64,000 bases of DNA from Collybia mongolica (taxonomy: Eukaryota > Basidiomycota > Agaricomycetes > Agaricales > Clitocybaceae): positions 2,604,001-2,668,000 of the forward strand of contig JAAXNY010000006.1 of NCBI GenBank assembly GCA_013420905.1, in the 5' to 3' direction. Below are positions 1-12,338 of the stretch, in pieces. The position numbers were made by a program, and so were the translations under genes. Each line of letters opens with the position of its first letter. Positions within the stretch are counted from its first letter, which is position 1. The notes under the pieces are model-generated. The model did no database searches. It was not told the origin of the DNA and saw only the letters and a list, made by a program, of their open reading frames with translations.

Positions 1-189
1 CAGGATGCTACCGCTACAACCTCTCCCGAGGGTGGTCTCTCCAATTTCATTCACAATGCTACCAATGTATGTGGCTTTCCCAGCTCAGCCAAGGGGGACA
101 CTTACTAATCATACTTGCAGAGCTACGGGTTTGTTACAGATACGACAAGGTTGCGGGAAATGAAGCGATCGAGATCCACTGACATTTAA
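1..189 (+). CDS. 3' end of an unidentified spliced gene
   Basis: Two exons can be read although the gene starts outside the window. Bases 1-66 are open in frame, followed by an intron at 67-120 with a GTATGT donor, a TACTAATC branch site and a TTGCAG acceptor. The last exon (121-189) encodes a basic tail ending in ...RSRSTDI before TAA. The ideal fungal intron in frame on both sides is the main evidence. No family is recognised from the roughly 44 visible residues. The gene converges on the next gene, whose stop lies at 323. Confidence 0.6.
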
Positions 190-322
190 TACGGGTATAA
201 ATGATTCGGACTTTATGAAGTGGCTATTCGTCCGAGGAAGATACAGAATATTGTTAATACAAGTGTGATACCCTGATCTGTACAAACTATTACCCGAGAT
301 TCCGAGGAATATCCCAAGTTTT

Positions 323-2118
323 CTAGAAAGCACCAGTGATGGAGTCAGGACTAGTGCGTGGACGAAGCTGAATGCCAGTGGATGTTGAGTGTATAGAATG
401 ATAGTTAAAGAAGTACACATACATCGAGCATAGTTCGCCGATTCAGAATATCGTGTGCCCCTTTGTTTTGTGATGGGTCTACAATGGGGCTTGGAGGTTT
501 CGAATGCGAGTGTGAGGAAACAGATGCTGGGGGGGTTAATGGGTACATTTCTGCGGGTGCTCTCATACTATTTCGTCGGAGGATGGACTTTGGGGGCCTT
601 GGCGGTGGCTCCAGCGCAAAAGGGTTCTGTGATGGTGGAGAAATAGGCTTTTCTAGCTGCCATGGAGCCACATCGATATCGTTGTCATCGACATCAGGTG
701 GTAGGCTGGTTGGGTAAATAGACGGACTTGACTGCGCGATGGATGCCCCCGAGTGGAAGAGATGATGATTCAAGGGAAAGACCAGGCCGTGTTGGTGAGT
801 GTCGTTCCGGACTTCGCCAGAGTACGCCTGATCCGTGGAGCGCATACCGGATCCTACGCCTACCAGGCCCACACCGCTGTGACGTTGACTACTCGAGGAA
901 TGCATCGAACTTCGTGCTCCCAGTGACGCTCCTGGCTCCCTGTCGTCCCAGCCCGACAAGACGGGCCCATCAGCGGGTGCGCGCACATGAGTATCATCAG
1001 GGTCTTCGAATGGATTACGAGGTGAAGGTGCATCTTGCTGATGCATACCTTCCAACCATCGTCGACGGCGATTGCGACGAAGATGCCGGCGAAAGAAGAA
1101 GACAAAACATAAACCCATCATGGCAACAATGATGCCCACCACAACGAAGACTCCGGCTACTGCTCCATGGTTACCAAGAAATCTGTGAGTGGAGTACACG
1201 TATATATCAAGGCGCTTCACGTGGATATCCGAGACTTACCCGGTAGTTTTGAGAGCTTGGTTTCCACCATTGAAACCGGTTGGATTAGCTACGACGTGTG
1301 TGTATGTTATAAAATCACCATCAGGTAATGTCGAAGTGCTGAACACCGTTACCAGCGCGGGAGTCGAGATTGCGACCGTCCCGTTGTTTGTCGAGGTGAC
1401 CGCTACAACTCTGGAAAACGTAGATTCCGGCTGATCTGTGATTGTACTAGTCCTCGTTGACCTTGGGCTTGGGCTCCTCTCAGCTTGAAAGGTCAGAATG
1501 TGAGATGGTACTCGAGTTTGTAAAGAGATCAACGCACAAGACAGTGATGTAGTAGACTTAGATGTCGCAGTAGGGGACGTTAACTGCGGTTTCTGCGATG
1601 TCTGAGGTCCGTTTGACGCGGTTGTAGAGGTTACACGGCTTGAGGAAATTGATGTCGTCGAATGGCTACTTGGCCGCGTACTAGGAGGTGCGGAGGTCGT
1701 GGGGAGTTTGATTGGTGTTTTGGAGGAAGACTCAGTGGTCACTGTAGGTTCGGTATCATTAGACATCCTGCACAATAGTAAGCAGGGATAGCATGAGCAC
1801 TGAAGATCAACAAACGTGGCTTTGGTAAATTGACTTGTCGTTGACGTTGCTATGATGGATGTGGACTGTGCGGGAGAGTCCATGGAATGGACCTGAGATT
1901 CTGTGGTGGCACCAGCGTCCCAGGAGGTCGTGTTTACCTAGATGCAATCAACGTGCCAGTCAGTAGTCCTATACAATAACCAATGTTGTAGATGATACCG
2001 AGGCGGATGTCAACAACTGGGAACCTGAGCTCGACAAAGGGGAAAGCGATAATGAAGATGATAAAACTATATTACTCGCTTCTGAGACGGGTACCCGGGG
2101 TAATATATCCACAATGAA
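323..2118 (-). CDS. Ser/Thr-rich single-pass membrane protein, Mid2/WSC-like layout
   Basis: The product is probably a plasma-membrane or cell-wall-associated glycoprotein. Reading on the minus strand, exons before 1240 encode a long Ser/Thr-rich, presumably extracellular stretch. An intron (1239-1183, GTAAGT...CACAG) leads in frame into one hydrophobic segment (AVAGVFVVVGIIVAMMG) followed by a stop-transfer cluster RRHLRRNRRRR. The cytoplasmic tail is rich in Pro, Ser and His. A second intron (422-368, GTATGT...TTCAG) gives a terminus ending ITGAF with stop at 323-325, which I prefer to unspliced read-through. The 5' end is uncertain. Exon-like sequence continues in frame upstream of 1883 to an acceptor near 1940 and again at about 1980-2118. 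A hydrophobic start at 2436 (MVFISLFFVAVIAG) could be the signal peptide, but I could not join it. This layout is common in fungal stress sensors; no named family is assigned. Confidence 0.6.
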
Positions 2119-2944
2119 CTACGAACCTGAAGCAAAGACAGAGGTCATCGTCCACCTGGGAGAGCCATTGGTACCCAGGACTCACGACAATTCTTAAGAA
2201 GGGGGGAAAAGAGCATCCTTGACCCCAGTTGCATGAATATAGGGCGATACGTGTCAATCCGACATGTGGGCGGTGAAGTTCCGGGGCTCGAATAGCAAAT
2301 GGGCAGCAAGGATTTGGTCATTTGATGAGTTTTGTCCATGCGAAAGAACCGAGCTCCACATTTGACCACCCGTTTCCGATTTGTCGCCACACGAGCCCGC
2401 AATAACGGCGACAAAAAAAAGGGATATAAAGACCAAATAGCAGTATCATCCCCGGACCGAAGGAATCGTGATCATATCTGATGATGTCGCGACGATGAGG
2501 TCTGGTCAAACAATGCACAAGTTGTTGGAGAAAAAGAGTCTAGGCGTCGTGTGGGTGATTACAGTAATGTAGTCACGAGTCCGAAGAATATACACATTAT
2601 CCAATAGGTAGAGGAATAATTACGAAGATCTAAGAACAGTCTAGTCTTATAGGTGAGTAAAAAATGTAGATTGTGCGACTGGGAGGTCTGTGTGAGTGAG
2701 CAATCAGCACTGAAGTAATGTTACACTCACGCACGCCGGTGGAGTGGGTGCTGGTATCATGGAATATATGGGTATGTCATCGAAGCGAAACATAACGGAG
2801 TGCCGGCAAGAGAGGGGTGTGAAAAACGAGTCATAAAAGTAGGTTGTTGTCCTGGTAGTGCCTGCGTCAATGAATGCTTGAACATATGATGTTGGCACTC
2901 ACACACCCACTGAACATCATGGTCACATAGCTTACTTGTTGGGA

Positions 2945-4058
2945 TTAACAACACTTATTCCCAGGTACCCAGCTTTTCATCTTGAGCTTCACCGTTCCCT
3001 TTCTACGTCCCCCACTTAAGCTTCCAAAACTGAGTCGGCTAGAGCTGTTCACTCGTCTTAACGCTCTGTCTCCATAGCTGACACCACTCCCTGCCTTCTC
3101 AGGATCCAGCGCACCTGATTCGATAGAAAGTAGGACGGCTCTCGCAGCAAGAAGAAAAGGTGCTTCAACATTATCACCAGTGAGCGAAGACGCTTCAAGA
3201 AAATGAACGTCTGGCACAATTTATGCAATTAATTCACGTTACAGTAGAGTTTTTGCGACACATACCGTTCTCGGCTGCCCACCTACTTGCCTCCGCCCAT
3301 TCTACTTCTCGCTCCTCCTCGCGATCCGACTTGTTCCCAACCAGAACTGTCACCAGATGTGGACTCCCAAGAGCCTTTGCATCAGCAAGCCATCGTGAAA
3401 GGTTTGCGAATGATTCTCGACTACGAAGATAAACCATTAGCTAGGACGTTTTGTAATTTCAAAAGTCAACTGACTTTGTTATATCATAAACAAGGATCGC
3501 CCCAGCAGCTCCACGATAATAGCTTCGTGTTACAGAGCTTTCATCATCCTATTAAAAAAAATTGCTTCGTCGTGAAATAAATGTGCAACGCACCGGAACC
3601 GTTCTTGACCCGCCGTATCCCAAAGCTGCGAGGAAGAGTAAGTCAAAGTCAACCTGCTTGTTCTCAATCACTTTACATACCTGTAGCTTAATCCTTTTTT
3701 CTCCGAGTCTGACGGTTCTGCTGGAGAACTCTACACCAATCGTATGTTGTGAATGATCTTTGACTGTGCCTCACGTCAGATGTGGGCTTCCACACAAGTG
3801 CGCGAATTGGACATACACGAGTTATGAGTGAAATGATGAAGCAAACAAGATTTCCCAGTTCCAGCCTCTCCTAAGGTATGCACAAGTCAGACATAAGAGC
3901 TCGAAGAGGATGAAACGGCAGACGACACCAATGATGATATATTTCATCAGAAAGTCTGGACTTTTGTTAGTTCGAAAACGCTCCGTGAAGGGTAAACGAT
4001 GCAGACCGTAAGTTTCTACGAGTTCTGTTGCATCTGCCTCGTAGTCATTGAATGGCAT
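2945..4058 (-). CDS. RAB4: Rab4-type small GTPase
   Basis: Rab4 proteins direct recycling from early endosomes. The gene has about seven exons. Exon 1 ends ...ELVETY and joins DFLMKYIIIG, as in animal Rab4 (ETYDFL). The P-loop GEAGTGKS follows after an intron, then the switch I/effector stretch TIGVEF, the WDTAGQERFR switch II motif, SYYRGAAGAILVYDIT, the base-binding GNKSD, and the final EASSLTGDNVE with its SxL/SAL-like G5 element. The segment IESGALDPEKAGSGVSYGD is diagnostic of Rab4 rather than Rab5, Rab11 or Ypt1. The protein ends in NKCC, a double-cysteine geranylgeranylation site. All introns are short with GT/AG ends. Family assignment is firm; exact borders of the small 5' exons are inferred. 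Confidence 0.9.
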
Positions 4059-4322
4059 AAGTACTATAGGAAGAGATGAGCGTCAGCGTTGATACTGTCG
4101 TCGTTCTTCGGAAGACAGTCGATGTGCAAGGTGAGCCTCATGTCCGTGAGGTCACATGATGTGATAATAACTTCAAATAAGTTCAAATTTAATTGTTCCA
4201 TTATTAATAGTTAATTTAATCGCTCTTCTCAGATCTGAACGCCTCATTTCCCAGTCATGCGGTATAGTTGCCATAGCCAACTTTATCAATATTTCTTTCG
4301 TCGACGACTATTCAAGTCCATG

Positions 4323-5876
4323 CTACCACCCCTTCCAAGGAACCCACACGTCTACTACCTTCTCTCCACCATCAACTTCTTTGTCGACTATGTAATACCA
4401 TGGATAAGCCTTGGGTACCAACCTTTACTTCAGCCTATGCCATCGTATGGGTTTCAACGGTCCAACTCACCGCTGCAATTAAACAAGCATGTTGTCCTAC
4501 GATTTCGACAATAGTCCCGACTTGCAAATCCTCCATTTCATCGGCCGTACGCGCCAAGATGCCATGTTCCTGTGAAATCCTTTCCAAACACCAGTTTTTT
4601 CCAATTACATCCCCGTATCCACCGGACGGGCCAGTGTCTTTGCTAAATGCAATTGCCCCGGCATCAATCAAAGCTTCATCTTTCCCCCCCTTTCCTCGAC
4701 CAGGATAATAAGATACTACAGTTGCTCTCACTCGTTGAGCGATGTCACTCTCATTGATCATGCCAGTGGATTGTTGTTGTAAATCCAGTATGGGGTAGTT
4801 TCCTGTAGGTGGCTACGTCGCAGTAACGCACACTCTAAAAAGACTTACGCACCAGCATGCAACTCGAGAACACCATGAAGCTTCCTTGATAATAAGGCTC
4901 TTGTGTCTGCGCTCGCAGCATGGGCAGTTGGGGTCGATCCAACAGAAAGCACAAATGGTTCCTTATATGTTGCCATATCCTGTATGTCCGAACGCATAGC
5001 CAGGGCGATTTCTGCTGCGGAGTTCACAGCTTCCACCTCGGAGGACAAAAATGATGACGCCTCAGACAACGAAGTTGATGCATAGGAGTTTCCCGCGTGG
5101 CCGTAGAACCCATACACACATACAACAGGAGACGCAAACAAGACTGACAGTAGCTCTCGAAATGATGGCGACGAAACTGATACACCGGCCCGTCTACAGT
5201 ACGCGCTGATGAGATCCAAAGGTAAAGTCCAACTATTTTCCATACCGTTGACCTCCATCGATCTTGACAAACACTGACCAGATTCGTGACTGCCCACGAT
5301 TACTTTCGAACCGCTCCAAAAACCTGACCTGCTCGGGATGATCTATCAACAATCGAACTACACCTCCATGAACTGCGGCTTGATCCCGTAATTCAGACAA
5401 ATCAGCAACTTTGTTCGGAGCGACAGGCAGTCCATACAATATCTGTTTGTATTACATTGAATTGAAATCACGAGAAAAAAGCTGTGACTGACATCTTTAA
5501 CTGTACCATCTGACACCAAGCCAGCTCTTACTACTTCCCAAGCTTCCATCATGGTCGACACCACAACTGCATCGGTTCGATCCACACTTGAGATGAGCTG
5601 AAGTCTTGTTCCCTCCACCGTCTGCCCATACTCTTAGTCATTTAAAGATAAATTATTTGCTTTTACCTTGTGGGTCTTAAGGTGCGCTCTGAATTTCGCT
5701 CCCCATCCTCTGGTTTTCTCATGCATCCTCGCACAGTTCTGAGCGAATATATGTCGGTCAATAATGATTGCAGGAGTCCTAAGGTTTTGTAATGGTTTCC
5801 CTGTAAATTCGTTGACCAAGGCTTCTTTCCGAGGCCGTTCCATGAATTGGCACGGAGTCATTGTTTGCATATCCAT
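4323..5876 (-). CDS. DSD1: D-serine dehydratase (PLP, zinc; DSD1 family)
   Basis: The enzyme deaminates D-serine to pyruvate and ammonia through 2-aminoacrylate, using PLP and zinc. The N-terminal alanine-racemase-like barrel begins RTPAIIIDRHIFAQNCARM and carries the PLP lysine in AHLKTHK. Later exons give IWSVFVKIDGGQR, VYGFYGHAGNSY, SVGSTPTAH and the phosphate-binding LHAGAN region. The C-terminal domain holds the His-x-Cys zinc pair in VEIVGQHACLIAA. After a last intron it ends YPWYYIVD...VPWKGW with stop at 4323-4325. The start at 5876 is an ATG; a second ATG six codons in is possible. The next gene upstream on the same strand encodes RidA, which removes 2-aminoacrylate, so the pair makes biochemical sense. 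D-threonine aldolase is the nearest alternative, but the HxC pair and yeast-like tail favour DSD. Confidence 0.88.
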
Positions 5877-5971
5877 GGTACTTCGTGGTAGCTTGAGTAA
5901 TTGTACATCGGAACTTAATATGTTTTTTATACACGGGAATCGGACCGCTGATCATTATGTAATTACAGGAA

Positions 5972-6509
5972 TCAGGCAGTCGCAATTGCCTCAATTTCAA
6001 CGTCCACATCATTGGGCAATTTTCCTGCCTGGATACATGTCCTCGCGGGTTTGGGAGTCGGAAGCAGCTTCAGTTGAGATCATTGAACTTGGTCCAATGA
6101 AATATAGTAATTCACTATACCTTCTCATAGACTTCATTCATTGCCGAGAAATTGCTCATATCCTTCAGATAAACATTGACTTTAACGACGTTCTCCCATG
6201 AGGATCCCGCGGCTCTCAGGACGTTACTCAAGTTCGCGATACATTGAGCCTATAGAAGATTTCAGATCGAGTGAGCCCGATAAAAATGATTTCGTACTGT
6301 ATGTTCTTGGATACCTCCATCTACGACTACACCGTTCTTATCGACCGGGGTTTGTCCACTGAGGAAGATAAGACCTGGAACCTTGGTTGCATGATCTAAT
6401 CATGAGAACAAGCATAAGCACATCGATGGGTTATTGAGAAAAGTTAATACTCACAAAGTATATGTGCGAAGTTAGGATTCTCGGGTGCGTTTATTCTCTC
6501 GACAGACAT
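5972..6509 (-). CDS. RidA/YjgF enamine-imine deaminase
   Basis: RidA proteins hydrolyse reactive enamines and imines such as 2-aminoacrylate released by PLP dehydratases. I assembled it from short exons: MSVERINAPENPNFAHIL, then YHATKVPGLIFLSGQTPVDK, GGIQEHT, AQCIANLSNVLRAAGSSW, NVVKVNVYLKDMSNFSAMN, and finally KPARTCIQAGKLPNDVDVEI ending ATA-stop. The arginine of PARTC is the conserved substrate-binding residue, and SGQ and the V-K-V-x-V-Y-L-K-D strand are family signatures. Length is about 120-130 residues, as expected. Introns carry GTGAGT, GTACG and GTATAG donors. No mitochondrial presequence is seen. It lies about 100 bp upstream of the D-serine dehydratase start on the same strand. The splice between the MNEVYEK exon and the last exon is the least certain. 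Confidence 0.82.
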
Positions 6510-6782
6510 ATGGGAGATCGATTGTTCAAACAGAAACAGGGAAATCTGATATTTTGAAGTAATTCTGGACTTAATCCGGGCCGATCATTCCGAAGAACCT
6601 TACCAGTTCCCCACACTTTGACGGCAACTACATAACTGCGCTTAGCCTCATCCACCATGTGCATACCTTCGATGACATGATCTCCCGAATATCCAGGAAG
6701 CTAGGAAGAGTATAGCCCCATGGACCCATTGTTCCTTGTTGTTTATAAATCACTTAAGAACAACCCAACTGAGACCAGAGCT

Positions 6783-9382
6783 ATGGCTGCGCTCCCACAC
6801 CATCATGATGTGGGCCGCTCGTCGAAAGAACATGTAGAAGCAAGCGATAAGAGCCTCGAGAATGAACGACTAGTTTTTTCTCCTAAAGAAGAACGCCGCT
6901 TGCGTCGAAAGTTTGATTTTTTCATCCTACCCCCCCTGACCTTCATGTAATTGACCTATTTCTTGCCTGGACGAAGCGGCTCATTTGTAACGACCTTTAC
7001 ATAGGTGAGCTCCATGCGCCCTTAATGATCCGCTGTTCGGTTGCCCGATTCTCCGCAGGTACCTATGTAACGCACTTGACAAAGGAAATGTTGGAAACGC
7101 AAAAACGGATGGCTGGGATAAAGTGATTCTGTTTATGACCTTTTTATTTCTCCCAAACTCATGTGATGTTTTTGTCCAGGATATTCATCTTACAGGAAAT
7201 CAGGTATCAGCGTTCATATAAACCGCCGAATGAGCTCAAATATTATATTTGAATCTGTTTAGTACTATATACTTGTCATGATATTCTACGTAAGTCGTCC
7301 CGGGGCGCCGCTGAATCACACTAACATAGGATAAATGTTTCTAGGTCCCATTTTGCTTGTAAGCAACATAAACTGAGACTGTAACCTCACTCATCGCCTA
7401 AAGGTTTGGAACTCCCATCTCTTTACTTGTGAAGCGATACTCCGCTGCCAGGATCTTGCCTCTTATGATGGTCGGATTCGTAAGTCATCTCGGTGCCCTA
7501 ATTTTTTTTATTAACTGACAGAATGAATAGGGTTCAATGTACGTCCTATAGACAAACCGCATCTTTGGGCATATCTGAGAACCCCTTCAAACAGGTCCCT
7601 GTTTGCTGGCATTGCCAAAACCTTCTCAGGTCCGTAATACTGCAAGAGATCATTTTACCTCTACCCAATAGTCAACTCTAGAAATTTTTGCCATTAGATT
7701 TTTCTTAGGAATTTTCGAATCTGCAATGCTTCCTGGAGTAGTGGGGCCCGAATATCACTTCCTTCGAGTCTGGCCGCTGATCAATCTTACAGGTGTTCTA
7801 TCTATCGACATTCTACAAAAGAGATGAACTGGCGTCCCGAATAGGGCTGTTTTATGGTATCTATACCTCCCTGACTTATACTTGTAGACTCACAATGGGA
7901 ATAGCGGCCGCTTCAATTGCTGGAGCATTTTCAGGTTTTGCCCTTTCATCAACCTTAGAGTCAATGCATGAAGTTTTCACTAGGTTTGATTGCCTTTGGT
8001 GTTTTTCACCTGGAAGATCCGAAATACCATTCTTGGCAATTCCTATTCTGGATTGAAGGTGAAGCATATCATTTCTTTTGTGAAATCTTTTTCAAGGAAA
8101 ATCAAGGGGCCGGAACTGTTAGCTTTGCAGTGTTTGCTTGGTTTTGGTTGCCTCGGTCCCCTTCTACCTGGCAGCTGCTTAGTGTACGTGAAAAGGCTAT
8201 CGCCAGAGTTCGCGTGCTGTCAGATTCATCGGTCACCGTGGATGAGCGTCTTAATGTTCGAGATGCTTTCCGCCCATTCAAGGACCCTATGTATTGGTGG
8301 ATACAGTTAACTTTAACACAATTAACATTAGCCACTGATGAAGTATATAGGTTATGGGCACTCATCAGTCTTTCGTTCGGCGTTCCATTGGCGAGCGTCA
8401 ACAATTTCCTTCCTCAAATTGTTGCAAGCTTGGGATATTCCACGATCAAAACGAATCTGTTTACGGTTGCCCCCAATATCGTCGGTACAGTGGCCCTGCT
8501 CCTGTTTACCTTCTCTTCGGATTACTTTCGTGAACGTTCCATACACATGTGGGTAGATGTGTAGTATCAAGAACCGTGTCGACAGCTGACTGATATGCCA
8601 TCTAGCTGTGTTCCACTGGCAACGGCTATAGTTGGCTTTATCGTCCTTGGTTCAATCGACGTCTTGGAGCATCGTCAAGTGGCATATTTTGCTTGCTTTT
8701 TGCTTACCATTGGGGTATGTTATTTCTTATAAAAACAAGAAAATTGCCGCCCTTGTGGACTGAGTGCACGATATAGGCTTTTGCACCATCTGTTCTCGTG
8801 AGCGCGTGGTAAGCTTCGTCAATGATCATCTTGACCAAGGAATGACCCGCATCAGGTACTCAAACAATACTCCGAGTGAATCCAGACGCGCTGTCGTGGC
8901 AGCCGTTATGGGTGAGTTCCCACTTCATAGACAGGAATATAATTGATTACGTTCATGTCAATGTTTAGTGGCTCTTGCAAACTCATCAGGTCTAATTTCA
9001 ACGAATGTCTTTAGAGCAAAGGACGAACCCAAGTATATTCCAGGTAAGGACTTGTCAAACCGGACGAAATTATTTATATCTCAATTTCCTTAAGCCCTTG
9101 CAACGTCTGGTAAGTAAGCCATAGCATGGCTTCGACCAACGTGGTTGTCTCAATTATTTCTCAGCTGCGTTTGGTGGATTTTGCTTGATTCTTGTTGCCA
9201 TGTAAGCAATCCAAGAATCAATGTCAAAACAATCTGACTTGTGCCCTAGTGGAGGAACCTACATGAGGGTAGAAAATCGACGAAGAAATATAGCGCAAAA
9301 TGTCAACATCACTGCTGCAGACGTCGATACAGCAGCCTTGGGTCAAGGTCCCAAGTCCCCCGACTTCCGTTACATGTACTAG
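6783..9382 (+). CDS. MFS transporter, allantoate permease (Dal5) family
   Basis: This is a 12-helix major facilitator of the anion:cation symporter family, which imports organic anions such as allantoate, nicotinate or small amino-acid derivatives. The cytoplasmic start EERRLRRKFDFFILPPLTFM joins YLCNALDKGNVGNAKTDGWD, a family signature. Later exons give HLTGNQYYILVMIFYVPFCL, GIFESAMLPGVVFYLSTFYK and RIGLFYG, then the central loop, ASVNNFLPQIVASLGYST, and a tail ending KSPDFRYMY-TAG. More than ten short introns interrupt it. The ATG at 6783 (MAALPHHHD) is preferred; an in-frame ATG at 6720 would add 21 residues. It is divergent from RidA and D-serine dehydratase, suggesting co-regulated uptake of a D-amino acid or related compound. 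Substrate cannot be read from sequence. Confidence 0.85.
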
Positions 9383-9854
9383 TACTGCTCGTCCTATCAT
9401 ACATATGGTATACATATCTCAATTATCATGCGACGCGAAAGATTCTTTCCTATTGACCCTACGTCATTTGTCAGCTCCTGTGTACTCAAGAAATCACAGG
9501 TGTTACCTCCAGATCTATTTGATACTCAACACCAATATCTTAGAGAAGCCAACATCCAAGGTTGTGGCAAATGGAAGGCATTTCATTTTCGTTGTGGTAA
9601 TCTAACGCAGATAAGGTTATTGGAGGGAAAAGTCGCGAAAAGAAAAGCAAAGAAAAGCAGTAATGAAACCTGCCTGTGCATTATACAGTTGTACCTTCCC
9701 TGTTGGGCGAAAAGGTGAAGAGTGGGCACAATACAAAAGCTGAAATGTCAAGAAAATAGAATGAAGTCCAACAAGCGAATTTGAAGTCTGTTTCATGTTC
9801 GGTAAGTAACAACTTGAAATTTCGTGGGCAGGTGAAGGCTCAGGTCAAAGTTCA
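9383..9854. other. Intergenic, no gene seen
   Basis: About 470 bp between the converging transporter and CAPER-like genes. It contains purine-rich AAAAGAAAAGCAAAG repeats near 9637-9657. The open frames here show no conserved motif or splice pattern that I recognise. Confidence 0.5.
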
Positions 9855-12231
9855 CTACTGGTGGGCCTGCATGATTGCGTCGGATATGAACGCCGCAGAA
9901 ACTTGTTTCCCACCAAACCAACGACCATTGAGACCTTGGATGGCCTTCTTAGCGGTATCAATCGAGTCGAACTTGACGTAGATCTCGCCCTATTAATATT
10001 TTAGATGAATATTAAGGCCACTTTCATGTGAACGTACCTGTGTTTCTTTCTCGACCTTGATCGCTTCTACTGGTCCGTACTTTTCTTCGCATTCTCCTTT
10101 GACATCTTCGGCGAGGTCCTTGTCCCAATCACGCTCGGTTTCTCTGAGCAATTTTAAGTGAAAGATGCAAGATAGATAGTGGTATACTTACTCTTCGGGA
10201 TCAAACATGTTTTTTAGTATAACTGACCGGGATTGCATCACCTGGGAAATAGCCGGCCTCGAGCTATTGAAAGAAGAGTTGAGCTTAACATTTGGTTGCG
10301 ACTATAAGACAAGCATACATCGGCTCGGGCTGACTCTGGATTGGGTCAATCCTAGCAAGTTTCTGCATTAGCGCCTGACGAGATGCAGCGTTCAAGTTAC
10401 CACCTGAGAACGAGATGAGGTTTGTATGACATCAAGGAAAGACTCGCTTAGCTTACCCCCAGCTTCGTCTAAAGAGTCTTGCTGTGTATACCTTGCCGTC
10501 CCTTTCTCGTGGACTGTGTTGACACGAAGCTGTAACAGAAATCGGCGAAGATAAGACGAACGGCGTGAGACCATACGGGTCAATAAGCAGAGCATACCGT
10601 GCGACCAGCAAGTTCAAAACCCTCCATTTGTTCCAATGCCATTCTTGCATCTTCCACTCGTTTGTATCTGCACACACATACACACATATATATATTTAGT
10701 CGTGGGGTTTAGCATGCAAAAAGTTTACTCACTGCACAAAAGCGTAACCTTTGCTGCGTCCAGTCATGGGATCCCTGTGAAGGTCAACAAATTCAAGCTC
10801 GCCAAAGGGCTCGAAGACCTGTTTTATATCGGATTCGGTGAGGTTGAAATGCAGCGATCCAACGTATAACCTAGAATCACGGGTGGGATATATAACGGCA
10901 TCTTTATCTTGACGATATAAACTCACTGCATGGCTCCATGTGGTGCGCTGACTCCAGGGGGGAGATTCAAATTTCTAATAGAATTCATTAGACCAAGCGA
11001 TATATATAGTACCAATGATTGATCATACCCGTCGCCTGGATGAAGCTTGTTTCTTTCGGATTCAGTAAGCTGTACCATGATAGGAAGTCCCATTACAACG
11101 GTCCCAGAGAGTGCAATCGCCTTCTCGACAAGATCTATGGCACGAAACTCAACGTAGCCAATGCTGGATTGACGCATTAGTAATGAGAAGTATCCGGGGC
11201 AATGGCCTTACCCTTTGGAACGTCGTGAAAGTCTATCTGTGACAATCCTGGAGTCCATTACGGTGCCTTCGCCGAGTTTATCTTCGAAAAAATAGCCTAG
11301 GTCTCGAGCTGTCAACCGCGCAGCGAGCTGGGAAACAAAAACTGATCGAGCCTCTGAATCGTCTTCTTTCGGTTCATCAGGATTGTAAGCTTCCTCTATA
11401 GGAGCCTCGTATATTGGGGAAGCCCGTCTGTAAGTGGAAAAAAGGGTCAGCACCTGGAAAATGCAAGACGAGGATGAGGTTACATGATTGGAGGAGGGAG
11501 AGGGCTTCTCGTTCGTCGATGGTCCGTAATATCTTCATCATCATCTAGGTGAAGTTGTCCTCCATCCCCACGACCGTAATCTCTTCCCCCGCCCCCTCCG
11601 TATCGAGATGGTTCATCAGGTTCGTCTCGTGGATCAAGGGGGAGCCTGGATCCGTTTTTCCGATCTGGACTATCCTGGGGAAGGTGAGGGGGTACACCTG
11701 AAGGGGGGGGAGGGGATAGGTCGTGGAAACCGTCATCTGATTTCCTCCTCTTCGAACGACTTTCATGATCTCGTACTTCGCTCACGTCTTCTACATCATC
11801 CCCTCGCTTTCGCCTCCGGTCCCTGTCTTCTCTTTCACGGTCGCGATCACGGTCTCGGTGACTGTGCCGACTGTCACCTCTGGTGCGAGGCCTATCACTG
11901 CGATGGCCACGTTCTCCATCTCGGTCACGACGCCTTTCTTTGTCTCTGTCTCCACGATGCCTATCACGAGATCTGTCGCGGTACCTGTCCCTGCTACGAC
12001 TTCTCCTGCGCCGCTCTTCGTGTTCCCCCCGATCCCGGCGCCTCTTTTCGCGGTCCCGGTCTCGAGAGGCTGACCTGTGTGATTTCCTTGTGCGATGTGT
12101 GTCAGTTGAAGGATTACGAGAACTATATTGTCAACATTTAGTTCGTAATGTTACTAAATTAGTTTACTAGATACATACGACTTGTGGTTTGGGGACTTAT
12201 CGACTTCCATTTTGCCGTTTGGAGAGGACAT
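9855..12231 (-). CDS. CAPER/RBM39-like SR splicing factor (Rsd1-like)
   Basis: The product is a nuclear pre-mRNA splicing factor of the CC1-like family. Exon 1 starts at the ATG at 12231 (MSSPNGKMEVDKSPNHK). It is followed by a long arginine-rich RS/RD/RE domain coded by roughly 12080-11480. RRM1 covers RSVFVSQLAARLTARDLGYF to the IGYVEF strand. RRM2 covers LYVGSLHFNLTESDIKQVF to SKGYAFVQ. Between them lies LHPGDGYD. The C-terminal third RRM is U2AF-homology-like, with EIYVKFDSIDTAKKAIQGL and NGRWFGGKQV, whose RWF is the UHM signature. The protein ends SDAIMQAHQ-stop. Domain order RS-RRM-RRM-UHM is diagnostic of RBM39/Rsd1. U2AF large subunit is excluded by the CC1-type linker and tail. About ten introns are present. 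Confidence 0.85.
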
Positions 12232-12338
12232 GAGTCCGTCAAGTGACGGGGGAAGAGAAAAGATGTATTGACAGCTATTTGGTTGCAGGTTGACATGATA
12301 TATTTAAAGTAATATTTTATTTAAAATCTCTGCCTTGG

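Noticed and set aside
5779..6012. Open frame MMWTLKLRQLRLPDSCNYIM on the minus strand
   Set aside because: It is an off-frame reading of the last RidA exon and its downstream sequence.
6560..6710. Minus-strand block reading LPGYSGDHVIEGMHMVDEAK, possibly an exon upstream of RidA
   Set aside because: It has a TAG acceptor and can be spliced to a stop (DFPVSV), but no upstream exon fits because the divergent transporter starts at once. RidA is complete without it.
11608..12170. Long plus-strand open frames opposite the CAPER-like gene
   Set aside because: They are antisense shadows of the Arg-rich RS domain; their Ser/Arg/Cys-biased composition comes from RS-type codons.
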